Origin: Chara braunii
Lineage: Eukaryota > Streptophyta > Charophyceae > Charales > Characeae
Length of the DNA: 28,746 nt
Direction: 5' to 3'
Assembly (NCBI GenBank): GCA_003427395.1
Contig: BFEA01000002.1
Coordinates: 5,121,384 to 5,150,129 of the forward strand
Under the pieces are notes generated by a model that ran no database searches, was not told where the DNA came from, and saw only the letters and a program-made list of their open reading frames with translations. Numbering within the stretch: position 1 is the first letter of the stretch; every line of letters starts with the position of its first letter. Shown here one piece after another: positions 1-8,520 of the stretch. The translations under genes were made by a program, and so were the position numbers.

Positions 1-42
<42 letters not shown>
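1..42. repeat. Poly-T run of 42 at the window start
   Basis: The window opens with 42 consecutive T. Runs of A or T of 15 or more recur throughout (105-128, 1151-1177, 2284-2301, 2983-3013, 4584-4612, 6004-6022, 6473-6498, 8654-8690, 9856-9878, 10694-10716, 10863-10927, 18928-18962, 20479-20493). Several end recognisable retroposons, so many are probably A-tails. This one may also mark where assembly stopped. Confidence 0.9.
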
Positions 43-43
<1 letters not shown>

Positions 44-67
44 GCAGACGCATTTTTAGTTCTACCG

Positions 68-193
68 TGTTCCCCCGAATAGACTTTTAGGTCATTATGC
101 CTTCTTTTTTTTTTTTTTTTTTTTTTTTATGCCTGTATTTTCGACAACTCTAGATACAGCGATAATGACCGTGCGTTCTATTTGGAGGAAGAC
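68..193. mobile_element. Foldback MITE (GAATA family) split by a poly-T run
   Basis: The left arm (about 68-101) and the right arm (about 158-193) are imperfect reverse complements. They carry the family signature of CTTCCCCCGAATAGA facing GGTCATTAT. A 24-base T run (105-128) lies between the arms, as if a poly-A retroposon had landed in the loop. More complete relatives lie at 7993-8104, 13653-13759 and 14752-14857. Confidence 0.55.
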
Positions 194-489
194 GTTAATG
201 TGATTGACTATGCCCTACCTTATACGCAGTATTAATCCTACCTTGAGAGCAAGTCGTTAAGGGGGCCATCAAAGAGCAGGTGTTAAGGGGCATCAAGGCT
301 TATTGCCTTTCAGGCTGAACGTAGTGTGCTGCTCGCTACATGTGTTCAACCCCCACTGCATGGACGAGAAGGGTATTTGTGTGACCGGCTTTAGCTTGTG
401 TGTCTGTTTTTGAAGGTCGTATCTGAATATTTGCTACCACCACCAAGAGCTGCCCGGGAACCCGCTCGCCTGTCGTCTTCCCCTTAATA
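194..489. other. Unassigned intergenic DNA
   Basis: No gene, RNA or clear repeat is recognised here. The short reading frames show no codon structure or known motif. Confidence 0.5.
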
Positions 490-1060
490 GAATGTACGGT
501 CAATCTTTTCGTATGTGGACCACCTTTCAGTCTTTTGAGTACAGCTATAATGACCGGGCGTTTTATTCGGGTGAAGACGGTAGTAGGCTCATCCCCGGGC
601 GTTCTATTCGGCTGGACCACCTTTCAGTTTTGAGTACAGCTATAATGAACGGGCGTTCTATTCGGGTGAAGACGGTAGTAGGCTCAGTCTGGAGGCAGCT
701 ATACAGCTAAATGACCGGGCGTTCTATTTGGGTGAAGACGGTAGTAGGCTCAGTCTGGAGGCAGCTATACAGCTACATGACCGGGCGTTCTATTCGGGTG
801 ACGGCGATAGTAGGCTCATCCTCAAAGATACAGCCTATACTCACCGGGCGTTCTATTCGGGTGAAGGCGCTCATCCTCGAGGCAGATATATAGCTAGTCG
901 GGTGAAGACGATAATAGGCTCATCCTCGAGGCAGCTACACAGCTAAATGACCGGGCGTTCTATTCGGGTGAAGACGATAATAGGCTCATCCCTCAAAGAT
1001 ACAGCCTATACTCACCGGGCGTTCTATTCGGGTGAAGGTGATAGTAGACTCATCGCATCG
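490..1060 (+). repeat. Tandem array of ~64-66 bp units derived from a MITE end
   Basis: Units start with GACCGGGCGTTCTATTCGGG and begin at about 552, 647, 713, 779, 842, 949 and 1013. Most spacings are 63-66 bp, and a unit truncated at its start lies near 897. Each unit continues with GTGAAGACGGTAGTAGGCTC and a variable tail. The core is the same sequence as the terminal arm of the GAATA foldback elements, so the array looks like a small satellite that grew from one MITE end. Because 66 is a multiple of 3, open frames with repeated peptides appear (MTGRSIRVKT and similar). I treat these as by-products. Confidence 0.8.
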
Positions 1061-1145
1061 TCGAGGTTGGGCAGCAGGGAAGGGGTCTCAACAAGGAAAT
1101 CACAGGAGAAGGAGAAATTCTATTGCAATCAGCTACATACTGACA

Positions 1146-1177
<32 letters not shown>

Positions 1178-1686
1178 TTATACTGACAGGTTGACGCTGA
1201 AGGGGTCAGCTGAGTGGGTGATGAGCTTTTTTATCCCGGAGGGGCGGGGGGGAGAAGGTCGCACATTCTCGGAATTAAACCACCAGTACCTCGCCCAGCT
1301 ATTAAAAAAGTCGCGGCCAAGGAAGTGCACAGGTACTGGCATGCGATAAAGAAGGAAAGCACTGTGTGCACTTAGTAGGGGAAAAGAAGAGAGATGGGAA
1401 AAGAAGAGGGGGGGAAAAGAAGGGAAGGGGGGGGGAAAGAAGGGGGCGGGCGCAGTGAACAGGTACAGGCATGCGATGAGCTAATCATGTTTCTGTCTAG
1501 GTATCGATCCATCGTGACATGTTGGATCTGAAGGGTTGGCGGTTACAAAAAATAAAGGGCGGATGGGAAGCCTTCTGGTCTTTTCTCTTGCTGTGGTCCT
1601 GCGCTGTCGATAACGCGAAACTCATCTCGACAGGGATGCTATGCAATGCCGTACAATGCACTGTATGCCATATGACATTAACTCCC
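1061..1686. other. Non-coding DNA with a short dispersed repeat and purine-rich tract
   Basis: The segment holds an A27 run (1151-1177). At about 1275-1306 there is a copy of a short dispersed motif, TTAAACCACCAGTAC followed by CCCAGCTA. The motif recurs near 4683, 6396 and 19034, and inverted near 4855 and 5081. A G/A-rich stretch at 1378-1450 has several G-runs and could form a quadruplex. No gene is seen. Confidence 0.5.
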
Positions 1687-1975
1687 CTCAAGAAAAAGGA
1701 GAAGAAGGAAAGCAAAAGAAGGAAAAGGAGAAGAAGGAAAGCAAAAGAAGGAGAAGAAGGAAAGCAAGAGAAGGAGAAGGAAAGCAAACGAAGGAGAAGG
1801 AGAAGAAGGGAGACGAAGGAAAGAAAAAGAAGGAGAAAAAAGAAAAAGAAGGAGAAGAAGGAAAGTAAAAGGAGGAGAAGGAAAGAAAAAGAGGGAAGGA
1901 CAGAAGAAGGAAAACAGAAGAAAAAAGGAGAAAAGGTAGGGGGAGAAAAAGAATGAAGAAGGAGAGTAGAAGAAG
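1687..1975 (+). repeat. Long polypurine tract (GAAGAAGGAAAG-like)
   Basis: About 290 bases are almost entirely A and G on the plus strand, built from degenerate AGAAGGAGAAGGAAAGC units. The Lys/Glu/Arg-rich frames on plus and the Ser/Phe/Leu-rich frames on minus are products of low complexity. Such tracts can form intramolecular triplexes in vitro; that is general knowledge, not something seen here. Confidence 0.85.
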
Positions 1976-2185
1976 TGGATGTAGAGGAGGTTCATTCCAA
2001 CTTCCCTCGAGAAAATGCCAGAAGAAGAATAGGAGAAGAGGAGGATAAGAAATTCATAAGACTGACAGAATGGCATCTTCCTCCTCTTGCCAGAAGAAGT
2101 GGATGTAGAGGACGAGGAGGATCATATCCCACCTTCCCTTCAGAAAATGCCATACAACCCAGCTCAAGAAGAAGTGGATGTATAT
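1965..2185 (+). repeat. Short tandem duplication (~125 bp unit)
   Basis: AGAAGTGGATGTAGAGGA recurs after about 125 bp. It is followed each time by an ACTTCCCT/CCTTCCCT block and by AGAAAATGCCA. A third partial start (AGAAGTGGATGTATATAG) lies near 2170. The copies have diverged and no coding function is apparent. Confidence 0.6.
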
Positions 2186-2981
2186 AGTCTATAGACCAGG
2201 ATAGAAGAAAAGGAGAAAAAGGAGGACAAGAAATACGTAAGACTGGGCCCTGGTTCCCAGCATGTGCTGCTCCCCATCACAAGAAAAAAAAAAAAAAAAA
2301 AGAAGGACAGACGAACAAACAAAAGAACAGAAGACTGAAAGAATGTGTGTAATCCGAATACAAGCCTGGAACACACAACCAACGGCTTGGCAGGCAAACA
2401 GATAACCATAAGGCTAAGTGGACAGGGGTGAAAATGAAGCCCCAAGATGAGCACTTCAACCAACCCGAGCACCAGATCCTGCGTCACGGGGTACCCAACC
2501 ACACTCACCCCTACACAGCCACACTGCCCATAGTACAATCTCAACGGCGGTTACTGGCCATCATTCTCCACCCAACTTCTTAGCTATGGATGTAGTTTTC
2601 CTTACAGCCGAATACATGACCGAAACCAAGTCATCTTCCTCTCTTGCCATCATCATATCCCCCCTTACCCCGCCATGGGGGGTCTTCCTCCTCATCCCAT
2701 TTTTTTTCTTTTTAATTATTATTATATTATTAGTATCGTTAAGCTTCTCTAACCAGGAACTCTGTCAACTCTCCCTCGAGGTAAAACAGACCAGCAGGGC
2801 AGCCCGGGCACTCTCCGCCTCTCCACTACCTCTGCCCGGTCTTTCAGTCTCCACCACTGGTGCACCACCGTCTTCCCACAGTAGAACGTCATGTCCGGTC
2901 CTTAAAATGGCGACTGAAAGTTGCCCACAAGACAGCTGATTTATTCGGTGTGGTGGATGGTGTGAAAAAGCGAAGGTCTTT

Positions 2982-3015
<34 letters not shown>

Positions 3016-3291
3016 GAAGCCTGTGAAGGTGCAGCCTTGCAAGCCTTGGAAGGAGAAAGCAGCAGATCAGTTAATGGCGTAATTGTTCGAGTAGGCGATG
3101 CCTCACCTGGTCACTCGGTTTGTGTACATTTCCGTGCTTTCTTTTTTCTTTTTGTTTTTTTTTTTGCTTTGGGAAGTAAGCTATGCTCTTCTTATCTTCA
3201 TCCTCTCGCCATCTATCTCATCTTCTTGCCACTACTCATCCCTCTCATGCTCTCGCTTGTCTCTATGTAGTATACCAGGGGGGAACACCAA
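2186..3291. other. Intergenic DNA with A/T runs, no gene recognised
   Basis: The segment contains A18 (2284-2301) and A31 (2983-3013) runs, each possibly ending an old retroposon. T-rich stretches lie near 2700 and 3140-3170. No reading frame resembles a known protein. Confidence 0.5.
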
Positions 3292-3460
3292 CCAACCCGG
3301 ATCTCTTCCCTAGCCCAAGGGGTAGGTTGGCACCACAGCAGTGGTGCAAGAGCAAGGCTGTACCAATCCGGGCAGTCCCTCATCACGGTGATGAGGGGTG
3401 GGTAGGTATTGCCGATGGGGCAATAAATGGGCGCTCCTTCCGTAGCGCCGAGCAATTGCC
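3292..3460. other. Cluster of four consecutive hairpins (possible structured RNA)
   Basis: Four stem-loops follow one another. The first pairs CCAA/CCTA (3292-3295, 3309-3312) with TAGGTTGG (3323-3330). The second is GCACCAC-AGCA-GTGGTGC (3330-3347). The third is CCCTCATCAC and GTGATGAGGG around one base (3377-3397). The fourth is nested: GGCAAT/ATTGCC (3419-3424, 3455-3460) enclosing GGCGCT/AGCGCC (3430-3435, 3444-3449). I do not recognise the family. It may be a structured RNA or a worn foldback transposon. Confidence 0.4.
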
Positions 3461-4296
3461 AGTCACTGCACCTCTCCCTACACCCCCCCCGCCCCCCCGG
3501 CCCAACCCCACTTATCGTGCTTTTTGTTTTGGAATCCGGAACCTTAGGCACCGCTTTAGGTCCCGGCCAGTTGGGATCTTACGAGAGTGGGTTGTCTGGT
3601 TTATTGTAGGCTGGTAATAAGTAGGCCCCTAGTAGCATGTCTGCATTTTTTAATTATTATTGTTTTATTATTATTATTTTTTAATCTCAACTTCATATAG
3701 TGCAGACACCCACTTTTTCATGTCGTCATTATTTTTTATTTTTTATTATTATTTTTTGTAATCAAACAACACCCCCTGCAGTATTAGTGCTGCTGCTAAA
3801 AGCAGGCACCACTAGCACCCGGGGAAAGACTCCATCTATTGGTGGGGCGCATCACCTGCTGGGAACGGGTCCGGCGTCCCTTACACACAGCAAAGCGGTG
3901 AAATATCAGGAGGTACCACTGAGTGAGACACCTGCCAGCATTCATTACTCTGTCCTCCAGAGGATTGACTGCGCAGGTTGCTAGTGAGAGAGTCATTTTC
4001 CATCCCAACCCCCATAATCATTCCTTCTGCTCCATTCCGTAGCGGCTGAGAAAGACTGAGAAAGACAACTGCTAGCAGAGATTGCTTTGACTGTGCAGGT
4101 TGTTGGGAGAAGGGAAAGCCTTTGCCACCTTGCTCCCCGTCGACGTCGGCTTATGCTGTTCCGTACCAATGCATGTCCACCATTGTCAGCTGATGTGTTT
4201 TCTGTTTTCCATCATGAGTCGATTATAGGTAGGCAATAAGGCATAGTCTTCTCCTATGGGTATTCCAAACTGGCTAAGGCTGCCAGGATAACTCCA
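3461..4296. other. Intergenic DNA, AT-rich microsatellite, no gene recognised
   Basis: C-rich (3480-3505) and TTATTA-rich (about 3645-3765) low-complexity stretches occur here. The remainder shows no repeat or coding signature that I can name. Confidence 0.5.
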
Positions 4297-4466
4297 GGGG
4301 CCGAGTCCCACGAGCAGCGTTGAGTTTCCTCAACGCCTGAATCTGGACGTGTTTGTGGAGATGTGCAGTTGAGGAAATTCAACGCCATTTCTGCACATCT
4401 CCACAAACTCATCCACATTCAGGCGTTGAGGTAACTCTAGGCTGCTCTAGTTGAGGTCCATGGCCT
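4297..4466. mobile_element. Foldback MITE, GGGCC family
   Basis: Left and right halves pair over most of the length. The core arms are 4328-4368 and 4391-4431: 41 bp with about three mismatches around a 22-base loop. The outer ends read GGGGCCGAGTCCCACGAGC on the left and an imperfect complement ending in GGTCCATGGCCTTG on the right. The internal GCCTGAATCTGGACGTGTTT is shared with the element at 20599-20766, which places them in one family. There is no coding capacity. No target-site duplication was identified, so the superfamily is open. Confidence 0.7.
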
Positions 4467-4583
4467 TGTTTCAAATACCTCATCATGAATTGATTGGTTT
4501 AAAAAGAAGAAAGTGGCAGATCACTTTGAAAAGGCGCAGTTGCAGCCTCGCAAGCATTGGATGGTAGCTTCACCAACTTAGTG

Positions 4584-4617
<34 letters not shown>

Positions 4618-5131
4618 AACCCGATCGGATGCTAGGTGTGCTGATAAGAGCATTCACCAACTTAGGCTTGTATAAACTGCTGGTTTAAAACCACCATTAC
4701 CTTTCCCATATGTCAGCTGCAGGCACTGTGCGCCGGCCCGGAAATCAACACTGGCCGCCAACACTGGCCGCCGATTTGATCTATAATTGGCACCCGCCCC
4801 CTTCCATTTCAGGCCAGCGCGTTATACTACCCAACAACGCGCTTCTGAAAAGAATAGCTGGGAAAGGTACTGATGGTTTAAACTATCAACCACCAGTTCA
4901 TATACGACCGCAGCTTTTGCGGGGTGCCATTTCTCTGGACATCAACCCAGGCAGGCAAAACAGGCCTCGCATGCGACCTGTTTTGCCTCGATGCATATCC
5001 GACGAAAGGCTCCCCGCTACTTTCCCCGGTACTTCCGGAGAGTCGCAGCCGTATATACATTAAATTACTCGGAAACAAAGTAGCTGGGAAAGGTACTGGT
5101 ACTGGTGGTTTAAGGAATGAAAGGTACTGGT
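4467..5131. other. Intergenic DNA with T29 run and inverted dispersed motif
   Basis: A 29-base T run lies at 4584-4612. The dispersed motif AGCTGGGAAAGGTACTG followed by GGTTTAA occurs near 4855 and 5081. It is the reverse complement of the TTAAACCACCAGTAC motif seen at 1275, 6396 and elsewhere. No gene is recognised. Confidence 0.5.
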
Positions 5132-5254
5132 ACATTAAATTCTCGATTAATGCATGCCATCCTTTGCACAGGGGCCATGCTCATCTTCTCTGGATGGCTG
5201 ACAGGCTCATCTTCTGTGGGATTCCAGTTTTTCTAGCATGTCCCGGACTCCCGG
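5132..5254 (-). pseudogene. U6 snRNA pseudogene with internal duplication
   Basis: On the minus strand the segment follows U6 snRNA in order. It has a GGGACATGC 5' region, an AGAAGATGAGCATGGCCCC block (the U6 AGAAGATTAGCATGGCCCC), TGTGCAAAGGATG, and ATTAATCGAGAAT near the 3' end. A 26-bp duplication repeats the GCTCATCTTCT block (5179-5193 and 5205-5219 on plus). Numerous substitutions and this duplication make it a pseudogene, not an active U6 gene. Confidence 0.8.
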
Positions 5255-5560
5255 AGGTTGAGCTTTTCAAAGAACGAACAACTTCCGTACATCCACTTCT
5301 CCTGTCTCAGGCTGCTGTTGCGGAGTTGCTGGGCTTTTCTACCTTCATTGTCTTCCCTTCGCTCAACCGTACTGTGTTTGCATCCAAGGCGGTCTCCAAG
5401 GAGATGGGATGAAGGAGAAGTGTTTGGGATGAAGGTCATGGTACGTGATGGTGGAAATCCACCTGATGGGTCTACTGCAGAGTGGCAGTCAGAAAAAAAG
5501 TGTCTGGGGTGGCAAAGCCTGTTTGAAACTTCAAATTTATTTGAGTGACCTGCAAATTGA
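5255..5560. other. Unassigned intergenic DNA
   Basis: No gene, RNA or repeat is recognised between the U6 pseudogene and the hammerhead-associated tandem repeat. Confidence 0.5.
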
Positions 5561-5564
5561 CCCT

Positions 5565-5774
5565 GATTATATATATATCGTCACAAACAGAACTGCCCGG
5601 TAAACCGTAGGCAGAGAGAGAGAAGAGGACAACAAACGAGGGGCTGTGACAAACTGTTTCGTGGGAGTTTATATATATCGTCAAACAGAGCTGCCTACGG
5701 TAAACCGTAGGCAGAGAGGGAGAAGAGGACAACAAACGAGGGGCTGTGACAAACTGTTTCGTCGGAGTTTCACC
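5565..5774 (-). repeat. Two tandem 100-bp units of a hammerhead-associated element
   Basis: Two copies are offset by exactly 100 bp (for example GGGCTGTGACAAACTGTTTC at 5641-5660 and 5741-5760). Each unit has a TATATATCGTCA start, a GCCTACGG-TAAA-CCGTAGGC hairpin (perfect at 5694-5713, damaged in the left unit), a purine-rich middle and the 3' half of the hammerhead core. Only the right unit continues into the complete ribozyme at 5749-5808. Plant retrozymes and Penelope-like elements are known to carry hammerheads in repeated units. That this element is one of them is inference. Confidence 0.75.
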
Positions 5775-5808
5775 GACTCATCAGGAGGCTGAACCCTCAA
5801 CAGTCTGT
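5749..5808 (-). ncRNA. Type III hammerhead ribozyme, intact core
   Basis: Reading the minus strand from 5808 down, stem III 5' strand ACAGACUGU (5808-5800) is followed by the cleavage-site U (5799). Closed stem I is GAGG-GUUCAG-CCUC (5798-5785). The core CUGAUGA follows (5784-5778), then stem II GUCGG-UGAAACU-CCGAC (5777-5761), and GAA A/C into stem III 3' strand ACAGUUUGU (5757-5749). All nine stem III pairs form (one G-U), as do five stem II and four stem I pairs. All invariant core bases are present. The triplet before cleavage is GUU; this is allowed (NUH) but less common than GUC. The open stem III makes it type III, the class known from plant retrozymes and viroid-like RNAs. Predicted cleavage is between 5799 and 5798. 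Confidence 0.88.
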
Positions 5809-6335
5809 AGAATCCCCTCACTGATTACACTGTAAGTGATAATCCACCTTGACCAAAATCAAAGTAGACTATCACATATGAGGACCGAACGCCTGGGCTA
5901 AGGTCTCTCCTCTGTGGGGCGGGGAAAAAGCTGGATCGTTGGTGGTTTTCGTTATTCTTTCTCCCTGTTTTTTGAGGCTTATCGGACTGTTTCTTGCGTA
6001 TTCTTTTTTTTTTTTTTTTTTTAACACACCCCTGGTGATGCTAGAGGTTAGTTCAGTTCTCATGAAATTTTCATCGCATGATCCCCACTAATAGTTGGAG
6101 TTTGTCGGTTGGGAAAAAAAAAAACAAAACAAAAAAAACTGATTATATAAAAAAAGAGGGGGTGGCGGCCTTGAGATATGAATTTATTTGAGTCACGGGC
6201 TATGGGCACATTGTACCCTGATTTAAGAAAAAGGGGCGGCCGCCTTGAGATATCACCAGTGAATTGACCGCCCGCAGCTAAGTCACAACTCTTTCATTCT
6301 GTCCTGTCCATCTGATTGCATCTGGATTCGATATT
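5809..6335. other. Intergenic DNA with short repeat fragments
   Basis: A T19 run lies at 6004-6022. CCTTGAGATAT fragments occur near 6168 and 6243. The second, with GTGAATTGACC, resembles in reverse the 26115-26145 segment after the adapter. No gene is recognised. Confidence 0.5.
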
Positions 6336-6498
6336 GGGTCCGTATTTAGCTCAGTTGGTACACACACACACACACACATGTACTGTAGCCTTGTTTAAAC
6401 CACCAGTACTTGGCCCAGCTATCAGCCACGGTTTCGGGGTATCGGACCACAAAGGCTGGAGGCACCAGCCACAAAAAAAAAAAAAAAAAAAAAAAAAA
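6336..6498 (+). mobile_element. Possible tRNA-derived SINE ending in A26
   Basis: GGGTCCGT is followed by TAGCTCAGTTGG (6347-6358), a perfect pol III A-box/tRNA D-arm sequence. A CA microsatellite follows (about 6360-6378), then a body with the dispersed TTTAAACCACCAGTAC motif, and an A26 tail (6473-6498). No B box was found where a tRNA would have one; the microsatellite may have replaced it. No target-site duplication was identified. The order of tRNA-like head, body and A-tail is SINE-like, but the call is tentative. Confidence 0.35.
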
Positions 6499-6715
6499 GA
6501 GAGACGATGTGCAGGCGAGAAAGGAAAGGAAGAAGACAGCAGCCCGGCAAGACTGCCTCAGCATGAGTACGGCACAAGAGATACACCCATACAGCACACA
6601 CCGCAACGCATGCTCACAAAGACAACGAAAGCGAACATATCCAGAGGCACATGAAAAGAAACACCAATGATCCCAGTGCTCAAAAAACATTCGCATAGTT
6701 CATCAGCGCAGTCGA

Positions 6716-6761
6716 TCCCCGACGCGTTTCGTCCGTCCCGCACACGGACTCATCAGGGGGA
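6716..6761 (-). ncRNA. Compact type I hammerhead ribozyme with palindromic stem III
   Basis: On the minus strand, UCCCC (6761-6757) precedes CUGAUGA (6756-6750). Stem II is GUCCGU-GUGCGGG-ACGGAC (6749-6731, six perfect pairs). GAAA (6730-6727) is followed by C-GC-GUC (6726-6721) and GGGGA (6720-6716), which closes stem I with five pairs. The cleavage triplet is the preferred GUC, with cut between 6721 and 6720. Stem III has only two pairs and a two-base loop (ACGCGU). That hexamer is self-complementary, so two molecules could pair to form a dimeric ribozyme. Short stem III hammerheads of this kind are known from newt satellite RNA and Penelope-like retroelements. Confidence 0.87.
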
Positions 6762-7753
6762 GATAGCAAAACACCCACTGCTGATACAATCACCCAAGGC
6801 ATGGAGGCCATACCACAGCCTTGCCTCCAATATATAGCTAACCGATCTCCAGTCACAAGCAGCGTTCGTAGAAAGGCAGCAAAACTCAAAGATACCGAAA
6901 CCAAGCACAACCTCCATCATCGCCACACCGCAAGCACGATCCATCTTACGAGACCCAACAACCGTCACCTCAGGGAAACAGGAGCGCTCCATCAGGGTGA
7001 TCAGAGGGATGCATCTAACTGACTCATCCAAATCTCGCCCAGTGGACAGATTGAAACCATAAATCGCGACAGACGCCAAGCTGCTAAGTACGCTCAGCAT
7101 CATCATGCTCCCAGCACGCGAGCACGCGATTCAAGCTCAGGAGCTGCTAGAGCACCCATCCGCCTGCTGCCATCGCTGTCCCTTCCTGCGCCGTCGCCAG
7201 CGCATAGCATAACTGCCAGCACCCGTCATCGGACGTGCTGTGAGGCCAAGTGAAGGAGCGTCTACCGCTTATGAACATTACACTCCCTCCGTCCCATCGT
7301 AACCGAAGGAAACTCGAAAAACATTTGAGCGGGCTTTTCCTTACGCAGTCATCAGAGAACACGTCCCCTAAAGTCTGAAAGCCTGACCCCATACAAGTAG
7401 AAAAACAAACAACAAAAAAAACAAAAACCCTTTACCGTAATCAGGCGGGAAAAACCTGCCTGCTCCTTGGACTCGTACTAAGACAAAACCCTAGCCAGAT
7501 ACCGAAGAAAAGGCGACGAGTCCGAAAGCCAATTGCTGACGTGCACATACGTGCCGGCCAAACGGTCATATGAGCAAGGGTACGCAAAAAAACAGAGGGC
7601 AGTACTGGCGAGCCCAGAAAAACAAAGCAAAACAAAACACCCGGGCCTGTTCGGCGACCGGCAAAGCACCCCATCGCGGTCGTATAGGAACTGTTTTGTT
7701 CCTGCTTGGCAAAGGGCCAAGCCCCACATCATAGGTAGGCGGTTGGGCGAAAT

Positions 7754-7860
7754 TTGGCGCGCAGGATGTTTCACAGCTCGGCATCGATAGCTGGGCCAAG
7801 AAGCACTGGTGGCCCAGCTATCGACGCCGAGCCTCGAAACGTCCTGCCAGTGCGCGCCAA
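7754..7860. repeat. Long near-perfect hairpin (~45-50 bp arms)
   Basis: The left arm (7754-7798) and right arm (7810-7860) are reverse complements, with few mismatches and one indel of about six bases, around an 11-base loop. Both outer ends read TTGGCGCGC, and the inner ends read CGATAGCTGGGCCA. It has no coding capacity. It could be a small foldback transposon or the template of a hairpin RNA. No target-site duplication was found. Confidence 0.8.
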
Positions 7861-7992
7861 GTAAGGATTGACTGCCAGGTTGCCACTCCCTTTCCCATCC
7901 CTCTCATAAGTCTGTCCTATTCAACTGGAGAGCTAAGAATGAGGCTGAGGGTTGGTCTGCTGACTCTCATGTCCATATGGCATCTAGGGCTT

Positions 7993-8104
7993 CTACCTTC
8001 TTCCCCCGAATACAACGCAGGATCATTCAAGCTGTATTTGGACTGAAAGAGCCCCCAAATACAGCTATAATAAACCATGTGTTGTATTCGGAAGAAAAAG
8101 GTAG
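7993..8104. mobile_element. Foldback MITE, GAATA family, complete
   Basis: The arms 7993-8040 and 8055-8104 pair over most of their length, from CTACCTTCTTCCCCCGAATA on the left to its complement ending in AAAAGGTAG on the right. Inner ends read GCTGTATTTGG. It is about 112 bp long and non-coding, close in size and sequence to 13653-13759 and 14752-14857. Superfamily is undetermined. Confidence 0.75.
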
Positions 8105-8111
8105 CTGACAA

Positions 8112-8127
8112 CTGCCTTCTCTTTCCT
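8112..8127. repeat. Target-site duplication, left of U6 retropseudogene
   Basis: CTGCCTTCTCTTTCCT is repeated exactly at 8202-8217 and brackets the U6 fragment. This marks target-primed retroposition. Confidence 0.85.
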
Positions 8128-8201
8128 CCTTGCGCAGGGGCCACTCGCTAATCTTCCTCTTTCTCTGTATCGTTCCAATTTTAACGGATGTCCGAAGGAC
8201 T
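8128..8201 (-). pseudogene. U6 snRNA retropseudogene, 3'-truncated and tailless
   Basis: Reading the minus strand, the segment begins with GTCCTTCGG (U6 GTCCCTTCGGGG) and runs through ACATCCGTTAAAATTGGAAC, GATACAGAGAA, an AGAGG insertion, AAGATTAGC and GGCCCCTGCGCAAGG. It stops there, about 30 nt short of the U6 3' end. The U6 5' end is intact and lies against the right-hand target-site duplication. There is no poly-A tail at the truncated end. It matches the tailless retropseudogene pattern attributed to LINE machinery. It is not an active gene. Confidence 0.88.
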
Positions 8202-8217
8202 CTGCCTTCTCTTTCCT
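8202..8217. repeat. Target-site duplication, right of U6 retropseudogene
   Basis: Exact copy of the 16 bases at 8112-8127. Confidence 0.85.
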
Positions 8218-8334
8218 AATTATGCCAGTCCTTGGAATGAACAGAACCTGGTACAGCCAAAATAGTCCACGATTTCAGAAACCACCTTCATGCTTTCATG
8301 AATCATGAAGCTGTTTTTTTTTTGTTGTTTTGCT

Positions 8335-8502
8335 CTGTTCTATTGGTGGAGAGCTGCCACTGCTGGAAATTGGGTCCAGCGCTAGGCTACCAGCCGGGCC
8401 GCCCGGGTGAAGCTGTTTTCCGGGCGCCCCTCGTGCACGGACCAGGGAAGGTCCCAGCAAAAGAAAAGGAAAGAAAAAGAATGACGAAAAAAAAAACTAT
8501 GT
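8335..8502 (+). mobile_element. Short retroposon (SINE-like), copy 1
   Basis: The body starts CTGTTCTATTGGTGGAGAG and runs through a GCTGGAAATTGGGTCCAGC hairpin, CAGGGAAGGTCCCAGC and an A/G-rich tail. It lies immediately upstream of a close relative (8521-8701). No pol III A or B box is evident, so the founder RNA is unknown. Confidence 0.6.
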
Positions 8503-8520
8503 TATGTTATGCAGAAAAAT

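Noticed and set aside
492-1186. Overlapping frames with repeated MTGRSIRVKT-type peptides
   Set aside because: The period near 66 bp keeps the frames open. The same sequence is a MITE arm and non-coding elsewhere.
1519-1956. Lys/Glu-rich 145-codon frame
   Set aside because: It is a direct translation of the polypurine tract, with no conserved domain.
7325-7350. CTGATGA followed by GAAA on the minus strand
   Set aside because: Stem II would have only two pairs and no stem I or III partners were found. It is a chance match to the hammerhead core.
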